DNA of 64,000 bases from NCBI RefSeq assembly GCF_025717065.2, contig NZ_JAOVZO020000018.1, positions 992,001 to 1,056,000 on the forward strand, written 5' to 3'. Position 1 is the first letter of the stretch, and the number at the start of each line of letters is the position of its first letter. The notes below the pieces were generated by a model, which saw only the letters and a list, made by a program, of their open reading frames with translations, was not told where the DNA came from and did no database searches. The DNA comes from Tahibacter soli (lineage in GTDB: Bacteria; Pseudomonadota; Gammaproteobacteria; Xanthomonadales; Rhodanobacteraceae). Shown piece after piece: positions 8,708-17,542 of the stretch. Both the position numbers and the translations under genes were made by a program.

Positions 8708-9139
8708 CGCCTCGCCCTGTGCTGCTTCGAATGCAATCACCAGTGCCGGGCCCCCGGCAATTTGTACCGGACCTCGTCGCCAAGGATGACGGGTCAGCAG
8801 CACCCCATGAACATGCAGCGAACAACCCGAACACTCCGAGCGACCCGAGCCGCGACAACAAGGGCGACGGCAAGGGGGGGACAAGGCGAAACAATCTGAC
8901 GGGCCGGCGCAGCCACAGAGCAGGCCGCGCAAGCTCCCGTAAGCGTTTGCACGGATGGAAAACAGCCGGCGCCCATGCGCCGGTTTCCCGTTGAACTGAC
9001 CTTGTGTGTTTCATCAGTATGGCCTGAGGCTGCCAGTTGCCTTCCTGGATTCCGTCGTCTCTTCTGCGGTCCGGATTTCCTTGCATACATCGTCCCGGGT
9101 GCAACACCTTCAGGACTCAACATCCATCAAAGGGATTCC
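8708..9139. other. Gene-poor stretch with one hairpin
   Basis: No protein frame here is convincing; several short frames lack SD sites. A perfect 7-bp stem with a 4-nt loop (CCGGCGC-ccat-GCGCCGG, 8966-8983) is flanked by aaaa and ttt, so it could be a weak bidirectional terminator. A run of seven G lies at about 8874-8880. Confidence 0.4.
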
Positions 9140-9616
9140 ATGAACAGCAGTCGGAAACCAAAACAAGATGATCGGTACGCGGCGAAGTCAGCGGACATGT
9201 CTTCCACACGAAACGGCGTGGTGGAGGCAGGCGAGGCGTTGACAACTCAAGCTCGCGACTCGGGTTCTCTGGCCACCATTCACCGATCAACGGGGATCCT
9301 TGTCGGCGACGCATCCGAACCCGGCGTGCCCGATGAAAATACGCAGGACGTTGCCTTCACCATCGTCGATGATCCCAAAAATGAATCGGTATACAAGGGC
9401 GCAGGAAGCTACGCTGCGACTCGAGCGGAAACTGCGGTCCGTGCCGTGGAGGAGGCCTTTCCACTACTTCATTTCGATTTGCGGTTCGAGAAAAATCTCA
9501 CCGCACTGCATGTGCGCACACGAGTCCATTCTTCGGTAGAGAATGACTTGTTCCTGGCCGTGCTATTGAAGGCACTCACATCCACGGCCACCCGACTGGC
9601 TCCGATGAAGTCATGA
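9140..9616 (+). CDS. Hypothetical protein
   Basis: 158 aa, starting MNSSRKPKQDDRYAAK, with AGGG 5-8 nt upstream of ATG. The N-terminal half is hydrophilic and probably disordered. The C-terminal 60 residues (RAVEEAFPLLHFDLRFEKN, then HVRTRVHSSVEND) look like a small alpha/beta fold. No family recognised. It lies 60 bp before another small unknown gene on the same strand, so the pair may be an operon. Confidence 0.55.
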   Translation: MNSSRKPKQDDRYAAKSADMSSTRNGVVEAGEALTTQARDSGSLATIHRSTGILVGDASEPGVPDENTQDVAFTIVDDPKNESVYKGAGSYAATRAETAVRAVEEAFPLLHFDLRFEKNLTALHVRTRVHSSVENDLFLAVLLKALTSTATRLAPMKS

Positions 9617-9676
9617 CGTTTGGGTGCTCCTCGGTCTGGCACTTCGCAGCCAACCATCGCCCCTGAGGCAGCCGCG

Positions 9677-10027
9677 ATGAACCAAAGCAAGAAATACTCC
9701 TGCGTCGAAGCTGAGAACGCCTTCACGTCGGAGGGGGGACTCTTGCCCGAGAAGCCACGTTCCCGGAGTCCTTTCCTGGAAGGCACCGCGAGATCCTCGT
9801 CTGGAGTGGGCTTCGCCGATGGGACGGCGCTGCCGAAGTCGGATGAATGGTCGCTTCGGCGATCGATCGCTTTTGACGGCCGCTGCTATCGATACAACGG
9901 CTATCGCTACGAGCTGCTGGCTGATGCGATAGCGTATGTCGCTCTGACGCGCGCACGCCCATCTCTGCTCATACGACAGATTCGAGGACGCTATCGCGTA
10001 TGCAGTCCCGACGAGACAGCGCTGTGA
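9677..10027 (+). CDS. Small hypothetical protein with a YRYNGYRYELLADA motif
   Basis: 116 aa, starting MNQSKKYSCVEAE. The conserved-looking core is the C-terminal half: FDGRCYRYNGYRYELLADAI and AYVALTRARPSLLI, a pattern I associate with small uncharacterised proteins of proteobacterial accessory regions. No signal peptide or membrane segment. The weak SD makes the start uncertain. It precedes the antiporter gene. Confidence 0.5.
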   Translation: MNQSKKYSCVEAENAFTSEGGLLPEKPRSRSPFLEGTARSSSGVGFADGTALPKSDEWSLRRSIAFDGRCYRYNGYRYELLADAIAYVALTRARPSLLIRQIRGRYRVCSPDETAL

Positions 10028-10217
10028 ATAGTTCTGGTTCAAGAGGATTTCCGTGCCGCCGCCGGTGCATGAGGTGATACGAGACAACCGACCTGGTGCA
10101 TCGTGTTGACGACACTCACTCGGGATGGGGCAGCGGTCATGGGTTCTGACGTCGAGGTGCCGCTCCGTCAGGCTCAAAATGTGGTGCGCGTTGACGCCTG
10201 CTGCAGGATGCTCACCG

Positions 10218-11534
10218 ATGTCAGTCGCTGAATGGTCGGTCGTTGTCGGTACGTTGATGATCGTCATGGTGCTCGTCGGCACGCTGCTGGGCCGTCTGCC
10301 GCTCAGCAGCGCAATGGTCTACCTTGCGATGGGGTGCCTGCTCGGACCGTTGGGCGTCAACGTCCTGCGTCCCGACCCGATCTCGAACTCGATCTTTCTG
10401 GAGCGGATTGCAGAGGTCGCGCTGCTCATCTCATTGTTTGCGATGGGACTACAACTCGGTCTGCCGCTGCGGGACCGGCGGTGGCGACTGCCGTTGCGGC
10501 TGGCGGTCATCTCGATGACGGTGATGGTCGCGATGATTGCACTGGTGGGTGTATGGCTACTTGACCTGCCTCTGGGCGGTGCCGTTCTGCTTGGGGCTAT
10601 TCTTGCTCCAACCGATCCGGTACTCGCCGCCGACATTCAGTCCGATCTCGATGCAAAGCGCGATCGCGTGGGTTTTAGTCTCGCCGGCGAGGGCGGTCTC
10701 AACGATGGAGCTGCCTTCCCGTTCGTCATGTTGGGCCTTGGTCTGCTCGGTCTGCACGAATTAGGGCCAAGTGCGATGCGGTGGTGGAGCGTCGATCTCG
10801 TGTGGGCCACCATCGGCGGAGCGGCAATCGGCGGCGGCTTGGGTGCGGCGACGGGATGGCTCGTCGTGTATTTGCGAACACGTCATGACGAGGCTGTAGG
10901 CCTCGATGAATTTCTTGCGCTGGGCCTCGTTGGTCTGGCCTATGGCGCAGCCCATTTGAGCCATGCTTCCGGATTCCTTGCCGTGTTCGCAGCGGGTCTT
11001 GCGTTGCGGCGTGTGCGCGAGCAACCCCTGCTGAGGACGCCGCCTCTGCCCATGGCCGACCAAGTAGATGGCCATGACTATGCAAAGCTCGCCACGCATC
11101 CCAGCCATGCCAGCGCCACGATGCGCGACTCGGTACTTGGCTTCAATGAACAGTTGGAAAAATTTTCAGAGCTGGCTCTGGTACTTCTCGTCGGTGCGAT
11201 GCTGGCATTTGCCAAGCCGCTGCCGGAGAACCTGTGGTTCGTACCGTTGGTGCTGCTCGTCCTTCGACCGCTGTCCACCCTCGCGGCAACGACGGGGGAG
11301 TTGCTCAATCCGCCGCAGCGCGCATTGATCGGATGGTTTGGGATTCGCGGAGTCGGTTCGATCTTTTACCTGCTGCTGGCGTTGCGGCATGGCGTGGCTG
11401 GCGATACCGCCGAGACGATCGTATCCCTGACATTGTGGACCGTGGCCGGGTCAATCGTCATACACGGTCTGACGGCGCAACCGTTGATGCACCAGTATCA
11501 CGCGTGGCGAGAGCGCAATGTGATCAGGTCGTGA
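10218..11534 (+). CDS. CPA1-type cation:proton antiporter
   Basis: 438 aa integral membrane protein with about 12 hydrophobic segments. Family landmarks: the ILAPTDPVLAADIQSD stretch, the DP/ND-type ion-binding segment AGEGGLNDGAAFPFVMLG, and a C-terminal GWFGIRGVGSIFYLLLAL. The start was set at ATG 10218 (MSVAEWSVVVGTLMI), which places the first helix at residue 5. It exchanges Na+ or K+ for H+ across the inner membrane, giving pH or salt tolerance. Single gene in the accessory segment. The nearby BON, DUF421 and glycine-zipper genes suggest a general stress cargo (inference). Confidence 0.9.
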   Translation: MSVAEWSVVVGTLMIVMVLVGTLLGRLPLSSAMVYLAMGCLLGPLGVNVLRPDPISNSIFLERIAEVALLISLFAMGLQLGLPLRDRRWRLPLRLAVISMTVMVAMIALVGVWLLDLPLGGAVLLGAILAPTDPVLAADIQSDLDAKRDRVGFSLAGEGGLNDGAAFPFVMLGLGLLGLHELGPSAMRWWSVDLVWATIGGAAIGGGLGAATGWLVVYLRTRHDEAVGLDEFLALGLVGLAYGAAHLSHASGFLAVFAAGLALRRVREQPLLRTPPLPMADQVDGHDYAKLATHPSHASATMRDSVLGFNEQLEKFSELALVLLVGAMLAFAKPLPENLWFVPLVLLVLRPLSTLAATTGELLNPPQRALIGWFGIRGVGSIFYLLLALRHGVAGDTAETIVSLTLWTVAGSIVIHGLTAQPLMHQYHAWRERNVIRS

Positions 11535-11634
11535 TCGATCCGGCAATGGCGGTGGTGCGTGACTCACCCGGGCGGCCGGCAGGGACTCTGTGTGCCATCA
11601 ACGGAATGCGGGAGCCCAGGCGACATCGCCTACG

Positions 11635-12108
11635 CTAGGCCTGTCTGGTCTTCGGCACGATGGTGATTTCCCCGTTGGTCTCCAGCACGCCCAGCGCCAC
11701 GTCCTCGACCGAGCTCAGGCCCGCCTTGCGCACCGCTTCCTCCAGATCGGAGGGCGGCAGGTTGTTCGCCCGCAGGGCCCGCTGCAACACAGTGCCCTCA
11801 CGCACCAACAGGACCGGCTCGCCTTCCAGGAGGCGGTCCACCGTTTTGCTGCGGGCGCTCAGGAATCCCAGCGCCATGTTGAGGGCGATGAGGGTGGCTG
11901 CGACGATCGGGGCGCCCAATACGGACTCGTCTCCGCCCGTCATTGCGCCCTGGGTGGATTCACCAATCAGGATTACCACCACCAGGTCAAACGGGGTGAA
12001 CTCGCCGACGGTGCGCTTGCCCGACAGCCGAACGAGAAACAGGATGCAGACGTAGACAATGGCGCCCCGCGCCATGAACTCCCACCAGGGCAGGGACAGC
12101 GAAAACAT
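11635..12108 (-). CDS. DUF421/YetF-family membrane protein
   Basis: 157 aa with GAGGAGA about 8 nt before ATG. Three N-terminal transmembrane segments (ARGAIVYVCILFLVRLSG; FDLVVVILIGESTQGA; GAPIVAATLIALNMALGFL) precede a soluble domain with VDRLLEGEPVLLVREGTV and LRANNLPPSDLEEAVRKAG, the standard architecture of DUF421. Bacillus homologues such as YetF are spore/membrane proteins; the bacterial role is otherwise poorly defined. Confidence 0.88.
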   Translation of the reverse strand: MFSLSLPWWEFMARGAIVYVCILFLVRLSGKRTVGEFTPFDLVVVILIGESTQGAMTGGDESVLGAPIVAATLIALNMALGFLSARSKTVDRLLEGEPVLLVREGTVLQRALRANNLPPSDLEEAVRKAGLSSVEDVALGVLETNGEITIVPKTRQA

Positions 12109-12346
12109 GGCAGGGTCTCCTCAGGAAGGCGAGGCGGTGCTGCGCGCCAGCAGGGGCCAGAGGAGGGCCCCGACCTGGTGCACCCCACACCCGAAGACCC
12201 GGCACTGGTCCATCGCCACACAGCGAATGCGCCCTTGAAGAAGTCCGTTGCAAACCACGCAGGACGTTGTTGAACCTCCCGCGACCTTCCGTGGTGGCGG
12301 GATCCGGTGACGCTGGCGGGACGGTCCGTGTCCCGTGAGAACGACG

Positions 12347-12835
12347 TCAGGCGATCCGCGTTCCGTCGAGGCGATGCCAGGCATCTCGAACCGCGGGTTC
12401 AGCACGATCCCAGCCGAGGCCCGACTCGCCGGCACGCTCGTGCCAGTCCGCAGCCAGCTGTGGGGAAATCTCATCCCACTGTCGATCGCGGTACCGTGCC
12501 CGGCTCTCCCAGCCGTAGCGATAGGCCGGCTCGTAGTCGGTGTAGGGCGATTCCGGGCTCACGTACGGCCGGCTGGTGTAGTGGGCTTCCCAATAAGTGG
12601 TTTCGGCGGTGGGATCGATGGCTTCAGCCACGCCTTTGCCGGCGAGGCCGCCGACCACTGCACCCACCGCGGCGCCGACGAGCGTGCCGACAGGACCAGC
12701 GACAGTGCCGACCGCGGCACCCGCGGCTGCACCACCGACTGCGGCACCGACACCGGTGCCCACGGGGTGCGCACCGGTCGCACCGCTCAGCGGATCGAGA
12801 TGGAGATCGTTCGAAGCGGGCTTTTCGACAGCCAT
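12347..12835 (-). CDS. Glycine-zipper stress protein, uncharacterised family
   Basis: 162 aa with AGGAGA before ATG. The N-terminal half has DPLSGATGAHPVGTGVGAA followed by an Ala/Gly/Val zipper (GAAVGTVAGPVGTLVGAAVG) typical of glycine-zipper membrane inserts. The C-terminal half (IDPTAETTYWEAHY, YEPAYRYGWESRARYRDRQ, VRDAWHRL) is the conserved soluble part of a family common in Burkholderia and Xanthomonas. It is probably associated with the envelope. The function is unknown. Confidence 0.8.
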   Translation of the reverse strand: MAVEKPASNDLHLDPLSGATGAHPVGTGVGAAVGGAAAGAAVGTVAGPVGTLVGAAVGAVVGGLAGKGVAEAIDPTAETTYWEAHYTSRPYVSPESPYTDYEPAYRYGWESRARYRDRQWDEISPQLAADWHERAGESGLGWDRAEPAVRDAWHRLDGTRIA

Positions 12836-13218
12836 GGTGTTCTCCTGGTTGGAGAGCAGAGGGAGCAACCGGCGTGCCAAGGCTGGTGGGGTCGAGCACA
12901 AACGACGGAAACCCTTGTGCCATCACACGCCGCAACGTTCGGCTTGGTCGGGCGTGCGGGTGTTTCTTCGCGCAGAACGCCTGCCCGCGAAAACCTCAGC
13001 TGCGGAATGCACGATCAATGTCCTGCAATATTAACTTATGCACAGGTGTATTAAAGTGCATTGAGGTTGCGCGGCGGGGTATGCCAGGCGATGCGCCTCG
13101 CCATGTTCACAGGCAGAGAATGGCGATCGCGAACATATTCAATGCCAACCACCACGCGATCACGACCGGCAATGGGGGCCTTCGGGAAATTTGCTGACTT
13201 GCTCATTGCTCCATCCTG
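12836..13218. other. Intergenic stretch before the IS remnant
   Basis: About 380 bp without a convincing gene. A 51-codon minus frame (13051-13206) has a weak SD and no recognisable content. An AT-rich patch around 13017-13055 (caatattaacttatg) could be the promoter of the glycine-zipper gene. Confidence 0.4.
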
Positions 13219-13457
13219 TCAAGAGATGGAGTCTCCGGGGAAGCCGGGGCGGTTCAGGCGCGCCAACTCGTCGCGCTCGGTGCTCGTCAGGCCGTCAACG
13301 ATGCCTGCGTCGGCATTGGCTTGCGGCACCCAGTTCGAGATCGACCGGGCCGCACGTTGAACTCTCGCGACAACTGCGCCGGCGTGCGCCCCACGCACAC
13401 CAGTTCGATGATCTGCTGACGAAATGCCGCCGGGTACGGCGGGCGGGTCTTGGACAT
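13219..13457 (-). pseudogene. IS3-family transposase OrfA, N-terminal half, frameshifted
   Basis: From ATG 13457 the frame reads MSKTRPPYPAAFRQQ, then IIELVCVGRTPAQLSREFNV, the canonical start of an IS3-family OrfA with its helix-turn-helix, then stops at 13287. A second frame continues the family sequence: SISNWVPQANADAG, then DGLTSTERDELARL. One frameshift near REFNV therefore separates them. Homology ends after ELARL at 13255. The next expected residues (RRENRQLK) are found at 17416 on the opposite strand. Confidence 0.85.
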
Positions 13458-13462
13458 GGCGA

Positions 13463-13510
13463 ACTCCGTTTTTCAAGAGGATACGTGTTCACGAAAGCGG
13501 GGCAACTTCA
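13463..13510 (-). mobile_element. IS3-family terminal fragment (48 bp), copy 2
   Basis: Read on the minus strand it starts TGAAGTTGCCCCGCTTTCGT and leads directly into the OrfA start, so it is the left end of the same IS. It is 45/48 identical to copy 1 at 5909-5956, in opposite orientation. All three differences are G in copy 1 and A in copy 2. Confidence 0.82.
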
Positions 13511-13703
13511 ATGTCCTGCATCATGGCCCACCCATATTGATGCAACGTACATTATTGATCAAAAAATAATACCGTCTTTTTTCCGACAGGGCCGACAGGG
13601 CCCCGGTCATGCGTTCGGCTGCCCCCTTCGATTTGTATGGAAAAGCGCACCATACGGCGTAGACTCCAAGCGTTCCTTGCGAACAGCTACGGGAACATCC
13701 TTC

Positions 13704-14132
13704 GTGGAAGACACGTTCAGCCCGCGGATTGCCGCCACGCTGGTCCATCGCACTGGTGAGGGCACGTCTGCGCATGAAGTTGCCGATATCGTCGTTGCGC
13801 TGTGCCAGGACACGGAACGGGCACTGACACCCATCATCGGGCCGGTCGGTGTCGGCGCGCTCTATCAGCACAGCCTGCACCTGGCAAAAGTGGCCTACCC
13901 CTGGATCGACATCATCCCAACGCGACCCGCAACGGCCGCCGACTTTTCCGTTTTCCACACGTTGCTCGCGCAACAAACCGCAGAGACCGCCTTGGCCGGA
14001 GGCAAGGAGGTCCTGGAGGCATTTTTCCGGCTGCTTGTCAGCCTGATCGGCTTTTCACTTTCGGAACAGTTGCTCGCGGCGGTGTGGACCGACCCCGCCC
14101 CGGACACCTCCGCACAGGACGTCGTCCCATGA
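13704..14132 (+). CDS. Unknown protein, first gene of the KaiC-like operon
   Basis: About 142 aa from GTG 13704 (GGGA 12-15 nt upstream); no in-frame ATG fits better. Sequence landmarks are TSAHEVADIVVALCQDTERA, then PIIGPVGVGALYQHSLHLAK and LEAFFRLLVSLIGFSLSEQL. It looks all-helical and soluble; no family recognised. Its TGA overlaps the ATG of the KaiC-like gene, so the two are coupled. It sits where kaiB-type partners are found in other kai operons but does not resemble KaiB. It may be a regulator or sensor partner of the ATPase (inference). Confidence 0.7.
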   Translation: MEDTFSPRIAATLVHRTGEGTSAHEVADIVVALCQDTERALTPIIGPVGVGALYQHSLHLAKVAYPWIDIIPTRPATAADFSVFHTLLAQQTAETALAGGKEVLEAFFRLLVSLIGFSLSEQLLAAVWTDPAPDTSAQDVVP

Positions 14133-15648
14133 ACCACACAGTCACCATCCAGCGCCTCGCCACGGGCGTCCCCGGCTTGGACGAGGTTCTCGGCGGCGGG
14201 TTGCCTGAGTTTTCGTTCAACCTCATCGCCGGCGTGCCCGGCTGTGGCAAGACGACGCTGGCGCACCAGATGATGTTTGCCATGGCCACGCCCGAACGGC
14301 CGGCCATCTACTTCACCGTGCTCGGCGAACCCCCGCTGAAAATGTTGCGGTATCAGCAACAGTTCACATACTTCGATAGCGCAGCCGTCAACAGTTCAGT
14401 CCGCTTCGTCAACCTGGCGCAAGACACGCTCACGGGCGACCTCAATGCGGTCCTGCAGCGCATCGTCACGGAAGTTCAAGCGCACAACTCGGCCTTTGTG
14501 TTCGTGGATTCGTTCCGCTCGGTGGTGCTGGCGAGTGCGATCGAAGGCGCACCCCACCAAGCCCTTCAGCAGTTCGTGCAGCAGCTGGGCGTGCTCATGA
14601 CCAGTTGGGAGGCCACCACGTTTTTGATCGGCGAATACTTTGCGGACTCGGACGCCAATCCAGTCTTCACCGTGGCCGACGGGTTGATCTGGCTGCGCCA
14701 GAACGTGGAGCGCAACTCCATGGTTCGCAAAATGGAAATAGCCAAAATGCGCGGACAACCCTCGTTGCCCGGACTGCATACGTTCCGCATCACATCGGCC
14801 GGCATTCAAGTCTTCGCGCCGGCGCGCGCCATCGTGACCGGTGACGATCACTCCGGTTCCTCCGCTCTGGAGTCCCGCCTCGGCATGGGTGTGCCCCGTC
14901 TGGACGAGATGCTCGGCGGCGGCTTGCCACGGGGCTACTCGCTGCTCGTGGCGGGCCCCTCCGGCTCCGGTAAGAGCGTCCTGGCCGCGGCGTTCCTGGC
15001 AGAAGGCGCACGGTGCGGAGAAGCAGGCGTGATTGCCACGTTCGAGCGCCGGCCCAATCCGTTTTACAACCGGGCGCTTGCGGATTTGATCCACAGCGAT
15101 CGCGTGGGTCTGGTCGATCCCCAGGCCCCGGATCTGTCCATCGACGAGATCGTGCGTTTGCTGCTCGATGAGGTCCACCGCTTGAAAGCCACACGGGTGG
15201 TCATCGATTCCTTGTCGGGCTTCGAACTTGCCGTGGCACCGACGTTCCGCGCCGACTTCCGTGAATCGCTCGCGCGCTTGGTCACCGCGCTGGCACGTGT
15301 GGGCGTCACGGTGCTGATGACCTCGGAGCTGGAGGATCGATACACCGACCTTCGTTTCAGTCCCTACGGTACCGCGTTTCTGACCGACGCAATCATCGTG
15401 CAGCGGTATATCGAGGTGCAGAGCGAACTGCGGCGCGTCATGGCGGTGGTGAAGGTGCGGGGAAGTGCTCATTCGCACGAGCTACGGGAGTTCACCATTT
15501 CGACGGACGGCATTGCGATTGCCGAACCGTTGCCGGACTACGTCGGCTTGTTGGGCGGCCGGCCCACGACACGCCAGGCACCGGAACGTTCCGAACTGCC
15601 AGGGGGGCGAACCCGCTGGCCGACACCCGTGCGGCGTCGCCGCCGTGA
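14129..15648 (+). CDS. Two-domain KaiC/RAD55-like ATPase (frameshift near 3' end)
   Basis: About 506 aa after one correction. Two RecA-like domains in tandem: CI has GVPGLDEVLGGGLP, Walker A AGVPGCGKTTL (about residues 34-44) and Walker B FVFVDSF. CII has GVPRLDEMLGGGLPRG, Walker A AGPSGSGKSVL (about 276-286) and Walker B RVVIDS, ending in the KaiC-like VVKVRGSAHSHELREF. The Ser-Thr autophosphorylation pair of cyanobacterial KaiC aligns with Ala-Phe, and the paired catalytic Glu positions read GE and ER. As given, the frame has no stop until 16297. One extra G in the G6 run at 15601-15606 restores a C-terminus ending RAASPP and a TGA overlapping the kinase GTG. Confidence 0.85.
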
Positions 15649-17246
15649 ACGATCGGCCCCGCCACGACGATCCGGATGCGATCGAAGCGGCATTGGAGCT
15701 GGCGTCCGTTCGGCAGGAAACCCGCGTTGCCCGCGCGATGTTGCTCCAGTTGCAACAGGCCGTCGAACAGGCGATGAAGGACGTGGACGGCAATCCCGCC
15801 TCGCGTCTGCGCGCCGCCAATCAGCAGTTGATTTGCTCAGCACTGCAGGCGCTCACCGATGCCGACGACTGCAACAAGATCCTGGGAGAAGTCGCCCGCG
15901 CCGCCGAACACGATCCGTTGACCGAACTGCCCAACCGCGTGCTGTTTCGGGATCGGCTGGAGCAAGCCATCGCGCACGCCCACCGCCACGGCACCCGCTT
16001 GGCCGTGCTGTTTGTGGATCTCAACCGCTTCAAGCAGATCAACGACACCCTCGGTCATGCAATCGGCGATCAGGTGCTGCAGCAGGCTGCGCACACCCTC
16101 GCGGGATGCATTCGGGATACCGACACGGTGAGTCGTCACGGCGGCGACGAGTTTCTGATCTTGCTTTCCGAGGTGATGCAAGCGACCGACGCGGTGGCCG
16201 TTGCCGACAAGATCACGGCCGTCCTGGGAACCCCCACCCGCATCGGCAACAACGTGCTTCGCCTGACCGCCAGCATCGGGATCAGCCTGTATCCTGATGA
16301 CGGCCAAGAGGCCGATGTGCTCATCGATCGGGCGGATGCGGCCATGTATCTGGCCAAACGGCATGGCCTCGCACGCTTCGTTTCGCACGGCGCGTTGCAG
16401 GCCGGCAAACAGCCCTCGCCGTCGCTTCGACAGCCCCCCAATGAAACAACAATGGTGGTGGCGGTGGAACCCGATCAGCAAGCCACCCGGCTGCGTGAGG
16501 CCAATGAGCAGTTGGTTGTGGCCGCCATGGGTGCGCAAGAGCTGCGCGTGGACGCCGAGCAGGCGCAGCAACGGCAAACGCAGTTCCTGACCATACTGGC
16601 CCATGAGCTGCGCTCACCGCTGGCTCCGCTTCGCTTGGCGGCGGACCTGATGGAACGTTTGCCCGCGACCGAACTGCCGAAGGTGCATGCCATCATCGAG
16701 CGGGAGGTCGTGCACCTCTCCCGGTTGATTGGCGACCTCCTCGACATCGCGCGGATCAACAGCGGCAAGATGCACATCGAACGAGCCAGGGTGGACATGG
16801 CCCAGATCGTCGATGCCGCGGTGAACGCATGTCGGCCGGCGATGGACCTGCGGAAGCAGCACTTCGATGTCCGGCTTCCCTCCGGACCCACGAACGTGCA
16901 GGGCGACCCCATTCGCTTGGCCCAGATCGTTCGCAATCTGCTCGACAATGCGACCAAGTATACGGGCGACGGTGGACACATCCGTCTGTCCCTCACCGTC
17001 TTGGATGACCGCGTCGTATTGACCGTGTCCGACGACGGGATTGGAATCAATCCCGCCTCGTTGAGGGCGATCTTCGATCCCTATATTCAAGAAAACGACG
17101 CGGGCGGTTACACCGGCGCGGGCCTGGGCATTGGACTGGCGGTCGTACGGGAACTGGTAGAAGCCCATGAAGGCACCGTCGTCGCCCTCAGTGAGGGTCG
17201 AGGCACGGGCAGTCAGTTTGTGGTCTCACTTCCTTTGCGCCGGTGA
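15645..17246 (+). CDS. Fused GGDEF (diguanylate cyclase) - histidine kinase
   Basis: 533 aa from GTG 15645, which overlaps the restored stop of the KaiC-like gene (GTGA). Order: helical N-terminus with a coiled-coil look (about 15-60); GGDEF domain (about 85-250) with DPLTELPNRVLF, FVDLNRFKQIND, active site RHGGDEF (about 164-170) and a product-inhibition RxxD five residues before it; linker; HisKA H-box FLTILAHELRSPL (His near 320); HATPase_c with NLLDNATKYT, DDGIGI and GLGIGLAVV. No membrane segment and no receiver domain, so the kinase is cytosolic and its partner regulator lies elsewhere. It probably links KaiC-like ATPase state to c-di-GMP and phosphorelay output (inference). Confidence 0.88.
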   Translation: MNDRPRHDDPDAIEAALELASVRQETRVARAMLLQLQQAVEQAMKDVDGNPASRLRAANQQLICSALQALTDADDCNKILGEVARAAEHDPLTELPNRVLFRDRLEQAIAHAHRHGTRLAVLFVDLNRFKQINDTLGHAIGDQVLQQAAHTLAGCIRDTDTVSRHGGDEFLILLSEVMQATDAVAVADKITAVLGTPTRIGNNVLRLTASIGISLYPDDGQEADVLIDRADAAMYLAKRHGLARFVSHGALQAGKQPSPSLRQPPNETTMVVAVEPDQQATRLREANEQLVVAAMGAQELRVDAEQAQQRQTQFLTILAHELRSPLAPLRLAADLMERLPATELPKVHAIIEREVVHLSRLIGDLLDIARINSGKMHIERARVDMAQIVDAAVNACRPAMDLRKQHFDVRLPSGPTNVQGDPIRLAQIVRNLLDNATKYTGDGGHIRLSLTVLDDRVVLTVSDDGIGINPASLRAIFDPYIQENDAGGYTGAGLGIGLAVVRELVEAHEGTVVALSEGRGTGSQFVVSLPLRR

Positions 17247-17413
17247 GTACCGTCATGGCGTGGATGGCACCGTCGTTGTCTCGGGTGGGTACGGGTGGCC
17301 GACGCTCTTCCAGAGAGCAGGCCCAGTCATCACATTGGGTCACCCAATGCCCAAACACCCGCCGATGAGGTCGCAGTCCTGACCGAATTGGCGGCGGGGG
17401 CGGACAGGACCCA

Positions 17414-17524
17414 TGCGCCGCGAGAACCGGCAGCTGAAGATGGAGCGCGACGACATCCTGGTAAAGGCTACGGCCTGGTTTGCCGTTCATGGCGAGAAGA
17501 CGCCCACGTCGTCTTCGAACTCGT
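17414..17524 (+). pseudogene. IS3-family OrfA, C-terminal fragment
   Basis: Thirty-six codons reading MRRENRQLKMERDDILVKA, then TAWFAVHGEKTP, the C-terminal end of an IS3 OrfA. The first family residue (Arg after ELARL) falls at 17416, exactly where the N-terminal fragment at 13219-13457 breaks off. The orfB reading frame that should follow is missing. It lies directly against the duplicated ssrA end. Confidence 0.75.
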
Positions 17525-17542
17525 GATGGCGAACCAGCCTCA

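Noticed and set aside
8801-8900. Short Arg/Thr-rich frame starting MNMQRTTRT
   Set aside because: No SD, biased composition and competing frames over the same bases; no evidence of coding.
13051-13206. 51-aa minus-strand ORF with an ATG after GGATGGAG
   Set aside because: No recognisable content, and it sits in rearranged sequence next to an IS breakpoint.
15649-16297. Long Arg-rich C-terminal extension of the KaiC-like protein
   Set aside because: It is read out of frame over the GGDEF-kinase coding sequence; the kinase frame holds the conserved motifs.
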